Part shown: positions 51,727-62,500 of the stretch, in pieces | Layout: every line of letters starts with the position of its first letter | How positions within the stretch are numbered: position 1 is the first letter of the stretch | Source: Oscillospiraceae bacterium | Lineage (GTDB): Bacteria > Bacillota > Clostridia > Oscillospirales > Ruminococcaceae | Assembly: GCA_025757845.1 (NCBI GenBank) | Contig: CP107211.1 | Location: 1,364,001-1,428,000, forward strand | Direction: 5' to 3' | DNA length: 64,000 nt | Program-made: the position numbers and the translations under genes | Notes under the pieces: generated by a model | What the model was told of the DNA's origin: nothing | The model's database searches: none | What the model saw: only the letters and a program-made list of their open reading frames with translations

Positions 51727-52716
51727 ATGCACACCTTGTTTCTTTTGAACCCCACCGCTGGCAAGACCGACTGCACCCAGCAGCTGCCGCAGCAGATCAA
51801 CGCTGCAGCTGCCCGGGCAGGCCTTGCCCCGGAGGAATATACCATCCGCATCACCACCCATGCCGGACATGCGCGGGAGCTGGCCCGCGCTGCCGCAGCC
51901 GGGGCACAGCAGGCAGGGGAACCGCTGCGCATTTTCACGGCGGGCGGCGACGGCACCTTCAACGAGGCCCTCACCGGGGCCTATGGCTTTGCAGGCACCG
52001 CCGTGGGCTGCCTGCCCTATGGCAGCGGCAATGACTTCCTGCGCACCTTTGGCACACGGGAGGAGTTTCTGGACCTGGATGCCCAGCTGGCGGGCGGGGC
52101 GGTGCCCATCGACCTGATGCAGACCAACCTCGGCTTGTCGGCCACCATCTGTGCTGCCGGGCTGGACGCGCAGGTGGCCTACGGCATCCCCAAATTCCGG
52201 CGCATCCCGCTGTGCGGCGGGGAGGTGTCCTATCTGCTGTCCATTGTGGAGCAGCTGTGCGGGCACATCGGCCGCCGGGTGGAGTACACCATCGACGGTG
52301 AGACCTTTGCGGTGGACTGTCTGATGTGTGCCATCTGCAACGGCCGCACCTACGGCGGCGGTTTCTGCGCCGGGCCGGAGGCGCAGCCGGATGATGGCTG
52401 GCTGGATGTGTTCATCGTGCGCAAGGTGGGGCGCTTGACCATCGCAAAGCTGCTGAGCATGTACAAGAACGGCCGCCATTTCCAGAACGGGCAGCTGGTG
52501 GAAGCGGCAAAGCCCTATTTTATCTACCGCCGGGCCAAGGCTGTGACCCTGCGCGCCGCCGATGGACGCGGGCCCATCATTGCCACAGCGGACGGCGAAT
52601 GTGCCCCCTGCGAGCAGGTGCGCGTGGAGGTGCAGCCGCTGGCCGGACGGGTCTGGCTGCCAAAGGCTGCTTACCACAGATTCGTGGAGCAGAAAACCGC
52701 CGCAAGTGCTGAATGA
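51727..52716 (+). CDS. Diacylglycerol kinase-family lipid kinase (DagK/YegS)
   Basis: A 329-residue lipid kinase. The N-terminal domain shows LLNPTAGKTD, then the nucleotide loop TAGGDGTFNEALTG and PYGSGNDFLR, which are hallmark motifs of the family. The C-terminal beta-sandwich domain has GGGFCAGPEAQPDDGWLDVFI. It would phosphorylate diacylglycerol or a related lipid at the membrane for phospholipid recycling. AGGAGG precedes the start; a terminator follows. Confidence 0.9.
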   Translation: MHTLFLLNPTAGKTDCTQQLPQQINAAAARAGLAPEEYTIRITTHAGHARELARAAAAGAQQAGEPLRIFTAGGDGTFNEALTGAYGFAGTAVGCLPYGSGNDFLRTFGTREEFLDLDAQLAGGAVPIDLMQTNLGLSATICAAGLDAQVAYGIPKFRRIPLCGGEVSYLLSIVEQLCGHIGRRVEYTIDGETFAVDCLMCAICNGRTYGGGFCAGPEAQPDDGWLDVFIVRKVGRLTIAKLLSMYKNGRHFQNGQLVEAAKPYFIYRRAKAVTLRAADGRGPIIATADGECAPCEQVRVEVQPLAGRVWLPKAAYHRFVEQKTAASAE

Positions 52717-52725
52717 TCGCAAAAA

Positions 52726-52763
52726 CGAGAGCTTTGCCGGGAAGGCAGAGCTCTTTCTTTTTG
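52726..52763 (+). terminator. Terminator after the lipid kinase gene
   Basis: GAGCTTTGCC pairs with GGCAGAGCTC and is followed by TTTCTTTTT. Confidence 0.8.
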
Positions 52764-52824
52764 CGTTGTCCGGTCTGATTTTTTCACTGTCACAAAATGT
52801 TAATAAAAAACATTCTAAAAAGTC

Positions 52825-52853
52825 TTGATTTTTTCGGGCAAGATGAGTACAAT
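52825..52853 (+). promoter_or_regulatory. Sigma-A promoter of groESL
   Basis: TTGATT (52825-52830), 17 bases, TACAAT (52848-52853). The transcription start falls inside the CIRCE element. Confidence 0.85.
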
Positions 52854-52857
52854 ACAC

Positions 52858-52884
52858 TTAGCACTCAGAGAAAAGGAGTGCTAA
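52858..52884. promoter_or_regulatory. CIRCE operator (HrcA site)
   Basis: TTAGCACTC, nine bases, GAGTGCTAA: an exact match to the CIRCE consensus directly downstream of the groESL -10. It predicts HrcA repression released by heat or misfolded protein. Confidence 0.95.
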
Positions 52885-52963
52885 ACAGCCCGGCGCGGTG
52901 AACACGAACCCTGTCGGGTGCAGCAAAGTTTTAAATTATATTTTCTATAGGAGGGCAAGAACT

Positions 52964-53251
52964 ATGAAGATCATTCCTCTTGCAGACCGCGTTGTTATCA
53001 AGACTGTTGAGGTTGAGGAGACCACCAAGGGCGGTCTGATCCTGACCGGCAGTGCCAAGGAGAAGCCCCAGGTGGCGCAGGTCATCGCAGTGGGCCCCGG
53101 CGGTGTTGTGGATGGCAAGGAAGTCAAAATGACCGTCAAGGTCGGCGACAAGGTGCTCACCAGCAAGTATTCCGGCACCGAGGTCAAAGTGGATGGCGAG
53201 GAGTGCACCATCGTGCGCCAGAGCGACATCCTGGCCGTCGTGGAAGACTGA
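52964..53251 (+). CDS. groES: Co-chaperonin GroES
   Basis: A 95-residue GroES, starting MKIIPLADRVVIK, with the mobile-loop region TTKGGLILTGSAKEKPQ and the C-terminal strand CTIVRQSDILAV. It caps GroEL during folding. The ATG at 52964 follows AGGAGGG; an in-frame upstream extension lies between CIRCE and this site and is not part of the protein. Cotranscribed with groEL after 51 bases. Confidence 0.96.
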   Translation: MKIIPLADRVVIKTVEVEETTKGGLILTGSAKEKPQVAQVIAVGPGGVVDGKEVKMTVKVGDKVLTSKYSGTEVKVDGEECTIVRQSDILAVVED

Positions 53252-53299
53252 GCGGTTCCCCCTATTTCTGGAAAAATGCAGCTTTAAAAGGAGCGATAG

Positions 53300-54934
<1,635 letters not shown>

Positions 54935-54988
54935 TAGCTGCCAAAAAACCGCATGAATCCTTGATTTTTGGAGCGCGCAAAAGCGGAT

Positions 54989-55016
54989 TTACGCCAAACT
55001 TACGCCACTTACGCCA
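54989..55016. repeat. Triple TTACGCCA direct repeat
   Basis: TTACGCCA occurs at 54989-54996, 55000-55007 and 55009-55016. It lies between groEL and its terminator, at the left edge of the accessory region, and might be a remnant of a recombination or attachment site. Confidence 0.4.
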
Positions 55017-55042
55017 AAAATCAAAGCGCACTATAGGGTAAC

Positions 55043-55082
55043 AAAATCGGCACTCGCTGAAAAGCGGGTGCCGATTTTTTGC
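55043..55082 (+). terminator. Terminator downstream of groEL
   Basis: AAAATCGGCACTCGCT pairs with AGCGGGTGCCGATTTT around a GAAA loop; T-run follows. Confidence 0.85.
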
Positions 55083-55154
55083 GTCTAGGGGATTTGAAGA
55101 AAGAGCGATTCGCTGGTGGGCTCTGTGCCGGGCAGAGCGTCAGCGGCTTTATTG

Positions 55155-55183
55155 TTGACGAAAAACAAAGGTAGGGATACAAT
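55155..55183 (+). promoter_or_regulatory. Sigma-A promoter of the antitoxin-like remnant
   Basis: TTGACG (55155-55160), 17 bases, TACAAT (55178-55183), about 40 bases before the GTG of the remnant. It may also serve the KAP gene. Confidence 0.7.
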
Positions 55184-55222
55184 AATAAAAAAGAATGTAA
55201 AACCGGAAGGGAGTGTGCCGCT

Positions 55223-55336
55223 GTGGAAAACCAGAGAGACTTCTGCAACGAATGCGGCGGCGAAAGGGGGATTCCCGGTCTGATGGACTATAACATAAAG
55301 GAGATCGACGAGCAGTATCGTAGCATCAGAACGTGA
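55223..55336 (+). pseudogene. Remnant of a YgiT-type zinc-ribbon/HTH antitoxin-like gene
   Basis: A 37-codon frame starting GTG with GGAAGGGAG upstream. The residues FCNECGG, then IPGLMDYN and IKEIDEQYRSIRT, resemble the end of the zinc-ribbon region and the linker of YgiT-type antitoxins found with Panacea (DUF4065) proteins. Only one CxxC pair remains, and the helix-turn-helix is missing after a stop, so an internal deletion plus truncation is likely. Promoter and ribosome-binding site are still good. Family assignment is from memory of the pattern. Confidence 0.45.
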
Positions 55337-55403
55337 GATGGGCTAAAGAAGCATACTGCAACAATGATATAAAAGTAGTTTCTTTTCGTGTGAGGTGAAA
55401 TCA

Positions 55404-57065
55404 ATGAATGCTGACTATGTTGAAAATATCATTCGAAATATTGATAAGCAATCTTATAAATGTATCTTAGTTGATGGCGCTTGGGGAATTGGTAAGTCCT
55501 ACATGGTAAGAAAAGCACTGGAGGATATGAAGGATAGGACGTGCTTTATCTCACTTTTTGGAATGGATGATGTTCAAAAAATATACCATGAAGCTTTTTT
55601 TCAGTTGGCGTTGCGTACCTCTCGTGGAGGAAAAATTGCAAATGGTGCGAAAGGGGTAGCAAAAGCAGCTGGTAATTTCTGTGCGGAGATAACAAAATTG
55701 AACGGTGCGCTTGCACAAGCAATATCTGAACGAGAATTGTTTGCGGTTACGGCGAGCAATTTTAAAAAGAACAGAATTATCGTCATTGACGATTTGGAAC
55801 GTCGAAAGGCTGGATTGGATTTAGAGGAACTCTTTGGAGTAATTGAGGAACTAAAGCAGTCCAACTATATTAAGGTTATTCTTATTGCCAATTCAAATGA
55901 AATTCATGAAAATGAAAGAACTACGTTCAATAAGTACAAAGAAAAAACTATTGATCGTATCTTTGAGGTAACGGAACACTCGACATCGATTAAGTGGAGG
56001 GTGTATGGAATAGATGGAGAATTTATTGATGTCTTTTTGATGCATCATAAAGCAAAAAATTTGAGAACATTGCAAAAGGCTCAGAATTTTTATAATGATG
56101 TGAAACAGTACTGCTTGAAAATAGAAAATGAACAATTTATGAATGAAGTGAAGATGCTCTGCTTTGCTGTTGTTGTAGAAGATGTAGATAAGTTATACTA
56201 TAAAAACGATTCAACAGAGAAAGAGAATACTAACAGTAGATACCAGAAAGATGGCCATGTCTTGAGCGATAATTTAAATGTCCGCCTTGCAAACTATGGA
56301 TATCTTCAATCTAGTGGCGCATTATTGGATGATATCTACAACTACTTTAAAAGTTCTAAGATGCTTAGTGAAGAAACACTTCAAAAACATTATCAAAAAT
56401 TTAAGGAAGCCGGTAATAAAGCAAATTATTACAAAACTGATGAGGAAATAGAGACTTACATTCAAAGTTGGAAAGTAAAGTTGAGCGAGGCATCAAATAG
56501 TGTGGAACTAACAAGATTTGCAGGTGATTATGACTATTGGTTTCAAGTTTTGGAAAAAGACGATAGTGAACTGGTCGAATGTTACCAAGAACTTCTGAAA
56601 GATATGTTTTTGCAAGAAAGTAGAAGTAAAGAAAGAAATCCAGTGGACTATTATAACAGCAATGAATTTCATCGTGCAACAAAAACAGTCCGGGACATAT
56701 ATGATAAAATACTTGAGCAAACGAAAAAAGAAATTATAAAAAGCTATGTTGAAAGCCTTTGTAATAATATAGATGATGAAACGGCATTAAGATATTCATA
56801 TTGGCTTAGGACGTGGTATACGAGTTCAACACGGATGCGTCGATATGTTGATGAAGTGATTGATCTCTTATATCGAAAAGAAGCATTTCCCATTGATAAT
56901 ATAACGCAGACTAAAATGTCAATTTGCTATAATGTTTTAACTGTTTTATATTTACATGACAAAGAAAAACTTGAGAATCTCTATCATGATTTAAAACCTA
57001 GCTTTAGCAAAATGGGAGTAAGACGAACTGATGATCTCTTGAAAGAAATTAGAGAAGATAATTAG
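55404..57065 (+). CDS. KAP-family P-loop NTPase
   Basis: A 553-residue AT-rich gene, clearly different in composition from groEL upstream and the R-M genes downstream. Walker A is GAWGIGKSY (residues 25-33) and Walker B IIVIDDLERR (125-134); the W in the P-loop and the hDDLER box are typical of KAP NTPases. No membrane helix is evident where many KAP proteins have one. The remaining ~400 residues are charged and helical, with no recognisable effector. KAP proteins are common in phage-exclusion and defence loci; here a defence role is inferred from position. The ATG at 55404 follows GAGGTG. Confidence 0.75.
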   Translation: MNADYVENIIRNIDKQSYKCILVDGAWGIGKSYMVRKALEDMKDRTCFISLFGMDDVQKIYHEAFFQLALRTSRGGKIANGAKGVAKAAGNFCAEITKLNGALAQAISERELFAVTASNFKKNRIIVIDDLERRKAGLDLEELFGVIEELKQSNYIKVILIANSNEIHENERTTFNKYKEKTIDRIFEVTEHSTSIKWRVYGIDGEFIDVFLMHHKAKNLRTLQKAQNFYNDVKQYCLKIENEQFMNEVKMLCFAVVVEDVDKLYYKNDSTEKENTNSRYQKDGHVLSDNLNVRLANYGYLQSSGALLDDIYNYFKSSKMLSEETLQKHYQKFKEAGNKANYYKTDEEIETYIQSWKVKLSEASNSVELTRFAGDYDYWFQVLEKDDSELVECYQELLKDMFLQESRSKERNPVDYYNSNEFHRATKTVRDIYDKILEQTKKEIIKSYVESLCNNIDDETALRYSYWLRTWYTSSTRMRRYVDEVIDLLYRKEAFPIDNITQTKMSICYNVLTVLYLHDKEKLENLYHDLKPSFSKMGVRRTDDLLKEIREDN

Positions 57066-57089
57066 TAGGCCAATCATAGTATAAAAACA

Positions 57090-57132
57090 GCCGCCCAGCG
57101 ACCTTACGGTCTCGCTGGGCGGCTTATTTTTT
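57090..57132. terminator. Bidirectional terminator between KAP and XRE genes
   Basis: GCCGCCCAGCGA pairs with TCGCTGGGCGGC; T-runs occur on both sides, serving the converging genes. Confidence 0.9.
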
Positions 57133-57426
57133 GCGTTTCCAGAGCAAATATTCTTCGTAGCGGTGCATCTCGTTCTGTTCTTCTTCGGTCAGGCGCTGGC
57201 GCTGCTTGCGGGCTTCGTCGGAGGGGTCGATGTCGGTCAAGCCCAGAAGGTAGTCGGCGGAGGTGCCGTAGAGCTTGCAGATGGCAAGCAGCACATCGCT
57301 GGGCGGCGAATTGCGTCCCTGCTCCCAAGCGCTGACAGCCCAAACGGTAAGCCCCAGCTTGTCCGCAAGGCTTTTTTGGGTGTCATGGTAGTTCTTTCGG
57401 ATCTCTGCCAGTCGCTCTCCAAGCAT
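57124..57426 (-). CDS. XRE-family regulator, possible R-M controller
   Basis: A 100-residue protein with one Cro/C1-type helix-turn-helix: LGERLAEIRKNYHDTQKSLA, then DKLGLTVWAVSAWEQGRN and LLAICKLYGTSADYLLGL. The C-terminal ~35 residues are charged and helical. AAAGGTGG precedes the ATG at 57426 by eight bases; a GTG twelve bases upstream is less likely. It is divergent from the methyltransferase gene and shares a control region with several CTAGTA-type sequences, which fits a controller (C) protein of a restriction-modification system. Confidence 0.85.
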   Translation of the reverse strand: MLGERLAEIRKNYHDTQKSLADKLGLTVWAVSAWEQGRNSPPSDVLLAICKLYGTSADYLLGLTDIDPSDEARKQRQRLTEEEQNEMHRYEEYLLWKRKK

Positions 57427-57447
57427 TATCAATACCACCTTTCATGC

Positions 57448-57570
57448 TACTAGTATAGAGAATTCTACTGGTTTTTGACGAAAGCCGCATTTAAAGTGCT
57501 TTATATAGTAAAAATAAGTAGTTATAATGCTAGTATAGGGCGGAACTAGTACAAAAATACTACTTCCGCC
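57448..57570. promoter_or_regulatory. Divergent control region of the XRE and methyltransferase genes
   Basis: Contains the palindrome TACTAGTA (57448-57455), GCTAGTATA (57529-57537), a -10 TATAAT (57523-57528) for the rightward transcript and an inverted repeat. The repeat is GGCGGAACTAGTA (57539-57551) and TACTACTTCCGCC (57558-57570), complementary at 12 of 13 positions. Probable operators for the XRE protein. Confidence 0.6.
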
Positions 57571-57601
57571 GCAACGCTAAGGCAAAGCGAGGGAATCCCC
57601 G

Positions 57602-59545
57602 TTGGAACAACTGATCGACTTTCACGCACCGGAAGTGCAGGCGGTGCTGGATACGCTACTAAAAGATAAATCCACCGGTAAAAACATCATCTGGGCCACC
57701 GACCCGCCGGAGGAACTGCAAACGGTAATGTACGAGCCGGTGACGGATAGATCCCAGATCACCACCCAGCAGCTTGGGCTGACCCACTACGAGGTGGTGC
57801 TGCCCCGGATGATGAAGCAGACCGACACCCAGCAGCAGCGCACCCGCAAAAAAGGCGAGGTGTTCAGCCCCGCATGGGTCTGCAACAAAATGAACAACGC
57901 ACTGGATGCCGACTGGTTCGGTGCACTGGGGGCAGAACAGACCGCCGGGCAGTTTACGGTGGAGCTGCCCCAAGGCTGGCAGACGGTGGAAACGCCGGTG
58001 CAGTTCCCGGCTTGCGGCGGCAGAGCCCCGGCATGGGTGCAGTATGTGCAGAGCCGTCGCTTGGAGGTGACCTGCGGCGAAGCCCCCTTTCTGGCATCCC
58101 GGTACGATGCCGCCACCGGCGAGATGATCCCGGTAGCCCGGCGCATTGGCATTCTGGACCGCAAGCTGCGTGTGGTAAGCGAGAACGCCGCCACCGAGGA
58201 CGAGTGGCGCAAATATGCCACCCATGCGGTGCAGTCCACCTACGGCTACGAGTATCAGGGCGATAATCTTTTGTTGGCGCGGGTCAACCTGCTGCTGACC
58301 TATGCAGAGCATCTGCAAGCACGCTGGCAGCGCAAGCCCACAAAAGAAGCGTTACAACCTATCGCCAACATCATCAGCTGGAACCTGTGGCAAATGGACG
58401 GCCTGCACCTGTCCGTGCCCGGCGGCAAGCCCCAGCCGGAGACAGAACAGCTTGACCTCTTTTCCATGTTCGGGGCGGCAGAACCGCAGCCGCCCACGGT
58501 ATCCTGTAAAGTGAAAAACTGGCGCAAGGGCAGCCATGGAACCGCCCAGAACTTTGAAACCATTCAGGAAGGGAGTACCAGCATGAAGTTTGATTATGTC
58601 ATCGGAAACCCGCCGTATCAGGAAGTTGATGGAGGTTCAGGCGCAAGCGCAACGCCGGTATATAACAAATTCATTGAGGAAACAAAGACATTGAATCCAA
58701 CGGCAATGTCTTTTATCATTCCAGCAAAATGGTATTCTGGTGGTAAAGGGTTGGATAAATTTCGAGAGCAGATGTTAAACGACAAACGAATGGCGGTACT
58801 CGTTGACTATCCTAACTCGCTGGATGTTTTTCCGAATGTGGATGTTGCTGGTGGTGTATGCTATTTTGTGTGGGCTAAGTCACATGATGGAAAATGCTAC
58901 TACATAAATTACCGAGATGGGGTTAAGACATCCGAATACCGTGATTTGAATGAGTTTTCGACATTTATTCGTTATCCAATCGCTGCCGAGATAGTTAAGA
59001 AGGTGCGTCTGAAAGGAGAGCAGACGCTTGATACGATAGTTTCCAGCCGAAAGCCGTTTGGTCTTGCTACAAATGTGAAACCGCTCAAAGCAGGAGATAT
59101 TCAACTGAGATTTAATGGTGGGATAGGCCCATATAAAAGAAGTTTGATTTCTACGGGTATAGAAAATATAGACCGCTATAAAATTGTTATTTCATATTTG
59201 ACGGCAGAACACGCAGGACAGCCCGACAAGAACGGACAATACCGCATTCTCTCGACAATGGAAAAGCAGCCGCCGAAAGTAGTTTGTTCAGAAACGTATC
59301 TCGTTGCAGGAGCATTTGACACAGAAGCTGAAGCAGATAACTATATGAGATACCTAAAAACACGATTTGTGCGGTTTTTGATTTCGATTTTGGCGATGAC
59401 ACAGCATATCAGCAAAGGTATGTTTGGTTTTGTTCCTGTTCAGGATTTTTCAAGAGCGTGGACAGATGAAGAACTGTTTTCAAAGTATAAACTAACTTCT
59501 GATGAAGTGGCATTCATACAAAGCATTATAAAGGAGATGGCATAA
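57602..59545 (+). CDS. Eco57I-type N6-adenine DNA methyltransferase
   Basis: A 647-residue methyltransferase of the R-M type, translated from a TTG preceded by GAGGG. It has a motif X-like KKGEVFSPAWVCNKM, a motif I-like LEVTCGEAPFLASRYD, the region YGYEYQGDNLLLARVNLL and the catalytic motif IV NPPY (residues 336-339). The first 327 codons are GC-rich; from an internal ATG at 58583, which has its own GGAAGGGAG site, the sequence becomes AT-rich to the end. That half holds the catalytic motif and the presumed target-recognition part. The stop overlaps the next gene as TAATG. Confidence 0.88.
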   Translation: MEQLIDFHAPEVQAVLDTLLKDKSTGKNIIWATDPPEELQTVMYEPVTDRSQITTQQLGLTHYEVVLPRMMKQTDTQQQRTRKKGEVFSPAWVCNKMNNALDADWFGALGAEQTAGQFTVELPQGWQTVETPVQFPACGGRAPAWVQYVQSRRLEVTCGEAPFLASRYDAATGEMIPVARRIGILDRKLRVVSENAATEDEWRKYATHAVQSTYGYEYQGDNLLLARVNLLLTYAEHLQARWQRKPTKEALQPIANIISWNLWQMDGLHLSVPGGKPQPETEQLDLFSMFGAAEPQPPTVSCKVKNWRKGSHGTAQNFETIQEGSTSMKFDYVIGNPPYQEVDGGSGASATPVYNKFIEETKTLNPTAMSFIIPAKWYSGGKGLDKFREQMLNDKRMAVLVDYPNSLDVFPNVDVAGGVCYFVWAKSHDGKCYYINYRDGVKTSEYRDLNEFSTFIRYPIAAEIVKKVRLKGEQTLDTIVSSRKPFGLATNVKPLKAGDIQLRFNGGIGPYKRSLISTGIENIDRYKIVISYLTAEHAGQPDKNGQYRILSTMEKQPPKVVCSETYLVAGAFDTEAEADNYMRYLKTRFVRFLISILAMTQHISKGMFGFVPVQDFSRAWTDEELFSKYKLTSDEVAFIQSIIKEMA

Positions 59546-62500
59546 TGGCTGGTATTACACTGCACACTGCTCGGCAGGTAGTGCCCATGATCTACGCCTA
59601 TACCACCCCGGAAATTGCCCGGCACAACGGCTGGACGAAGATCGGCTACACCGAGCAGTCGGTGGACAAACGCCTGAAACAGCAGACCCACACCGCCGAT
59701 GTGCTGTTCCACGAGGAGTGGCGGGGCAATGCCGTCTACGATGACGGCAGCGGCGAGGTGTTCACCGACCACGATTTCCACGCCTATCTCCGCAAGCTCC
59801 GGGTGGAGAACGACCGCAAAAACGAGTGGTTCCATCTGGATGGGGAGCAGTCCCGGCGGTATTTTCAGGATTTCCGCATGAACCGGGGCAGGGTGCAGCT
59901 GGATGCCGCCATCGCCTACACCCTGCGGGAGGAGCAGGCAAGGGCTGTTCGTGACACCAAGACCTATTACCAGAGCCACCCCGGCGGGGAATACCTCTGG
60001 AACGCCAAGCCCCGCTTTGGCAAGACCCTTTCCGTCTACGACTTCTGTAAGCAGGTCGATGCACAGACGGTGCTTATCGTCACCAACCGTCCTGCCATCG
60101 CCAACAGCTGGTACAGCGACTATGTGCGCTTTCTGGGCAGGGAGTCCGGCTATCTGTTCGTCAGCCATGTGGATGCCCTTGCCGGGCAGCCCCATGTGCT
60201 GGACGAGCAGGGTTATCTGGATGCCGCCGCACAGGGCGAGGAACTGTATAAGCGCATTGAGTTCGTCAGTCTGCAGGACATGAAAGGCTCCAAGTATTTC
60301 GGCGGCGAGTACGACAAGCTGCGCCACCTGACCGAGTTGAACTGGGATGTGCTGGTCATCGACGAAGCCCATGAGGGCGTGGACACCTACAAGACCGACC
60401 TTGCCTTTGACCGCATTCGCCGCAGCTTCACGCTGCACCTGTCCGGCACGCCTTTCAAGGCGCTGGCGAACGATAAGTTTGCCGGGGATGCCATCTTCAA
60501 CTGGACCTACGCGGACGAGCAGGCCGCCAAGCGGAACTGGCAGGGCGCACCGGGGCAGCAGAACCCCTACGCAAACCTCCCCATGCTCAACCTCTACACC
60601 TACCAGATGTCCGAGATCATCCGAGACGAGATCCGGCAGGGCGTGGAGATCGACGGCGAAACGCAGGAATTTGCCTTTGACCTGAACGAGTTCTTTAAGG
60701 TAAAGCCCAGCGGCAGCTTTGAGCACGATGCCGAGGTAGACCGCTTTCTGGATGCCATGACCACCCAGAACAAATTTCCGTTTTCCACCCCGGAGCTGCG
60801 TGCCGAACTGAAGCACACCTTCTGGCTGCTGAACCGGGTGGACAGCGCCAGAGCACTGGCAAAAAAGCTGCAGGCGCACCCGGTATTCCGGGACTATGAG
60901 GTGATCCTTGCCGCCGGTGACGGCAAGCTGGATGACACGGACGAGAACCAGAAGAGCTTTGACCGGGTAAAAGCTGCCATCGCTCACCACGAAAAGACCA
61001 TCACCCTGTCAAAGACCATCACCCTGTCGGTGGGACAACTGACTACCGGCGTGACCATCCCGGAATGGTCGGCGGTGCTGATGCTCTCCAACCTGAAAAG
61101 CCCGGCGCTCTATATGCAGGCGGCGTTCCGTGCCCAGAACCCCTGCCTTTTCCACGAAAACGGCACTTTCCGCCGCAAAGAGAACGCCTATGTGTTCGAT
61201 TTTGACCCCGCCCGCACTCTGCTGATCTACGAGCGGTTCGCCAACGACCTTTCACAGGACACCGCCAGCGGCAAGGGCGACACCGAGGAGCGCAAGGCGC
61301 ACATCCAGAATCTGCTCAACTTCTTCCCGGTCATCGGCGAGGACGAGGAAGGGGAGATGATCCCGCTGGATGCGGAAAAAGTCCTCAGCATCCCCCGGAA
61401 GATCAAGTCCAAGGAAGTGGTGCGGATGGGCTTCCAGAGCAACTTCCTGTTCCAGAACATTTCCAACGTGTTCAGTGCCCCGCAGGAGGTGCTGGACATT
61501 CTGCAAAACTTCCAGCCCATCAGCGAAGCCAAGGCAAAGCCTATCCAGATCACCCCGGACACCGGCGCAGACCTCTCCCTGAACGACAAGGGCGAGGTGG
61601 ATTTGGATGAGGGCTACGTCATCGGCAAGGCAGCGGATGTGTTCGGGGCAAAGATCTACGAAAGCACCCCGGCACTGGACACCGCCCTGCAAGACCTGAC
61701 CGATGCCCCGGCTCCTGCCAAAGAAGAGCATCTGGAACCCCTGAAAAAGAGCATCACCAAGGAGATCATCACCCCTATGGTGGAACAGGCAAAGCAGGAG
61801 TATGGCCGCGACCTGAAGCTGTCCGACCAGAAGCGGTTCGAGAGCACCGCCAAAGCCAAGATGGACGTGGCGGTGAACAAGGTGGTGGACAACTACCGCA
61901 TCGACCAGAGCCAGCTGGAGACCCAGCGCACCCAGCAGCTGCAAAGCTGCACCACCGCCCAGCAGCGCCAGCAGGTGAACCGGGAGTTTGACGCAAAGCA
62001 GCAGCAGAGCACCGCCGCCCTCATGGAGACGTTGCAATCCACCATCCAGCAGACGGCGCAGGAAATGCAGCAGACCATCGTGCGCACCGTGGAGACCAAC
62101 CAGAAGGAGCAGGAGAAAAAGGGCTACGAGGACACCGTCCGTGACCATCTCCGGGGCTTTTCCCGCACCATCCCGTCCTTCCTCATGGCCTACGGCGACG
62201 AGACCGTGACACTGGCAAACTTTGACCAGATCATCCCGGACAAGGTCTTTCAGGAGGTCACCAGCATCACGCTGGAACAGTTCCGCTTTTTGCGGGATGG
62301 TGGACCATACATCAACCAAGCCACCGGACAGGAGGAGCACTTTGCAGGCCACCTGTTCGACCCGGTGGTGTTTGACGATTCGGTGAAAGAGTTTTTGAAC
62401 CTGAAGGTCAAACTGGCAGATTACTTTGACGAGAGCCGCAGCGAGGATATCTTCGATTACATCCCGCCCCAGAAAACCAACCAGATCTTTACCCCCAAGT

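Noticed and set aside
54989..55016. TTACGCCA repeats as a CRISPR array
   Set aside because: Units are eight bases with 1-3 base gaps; there are no spacers and no cas genes.
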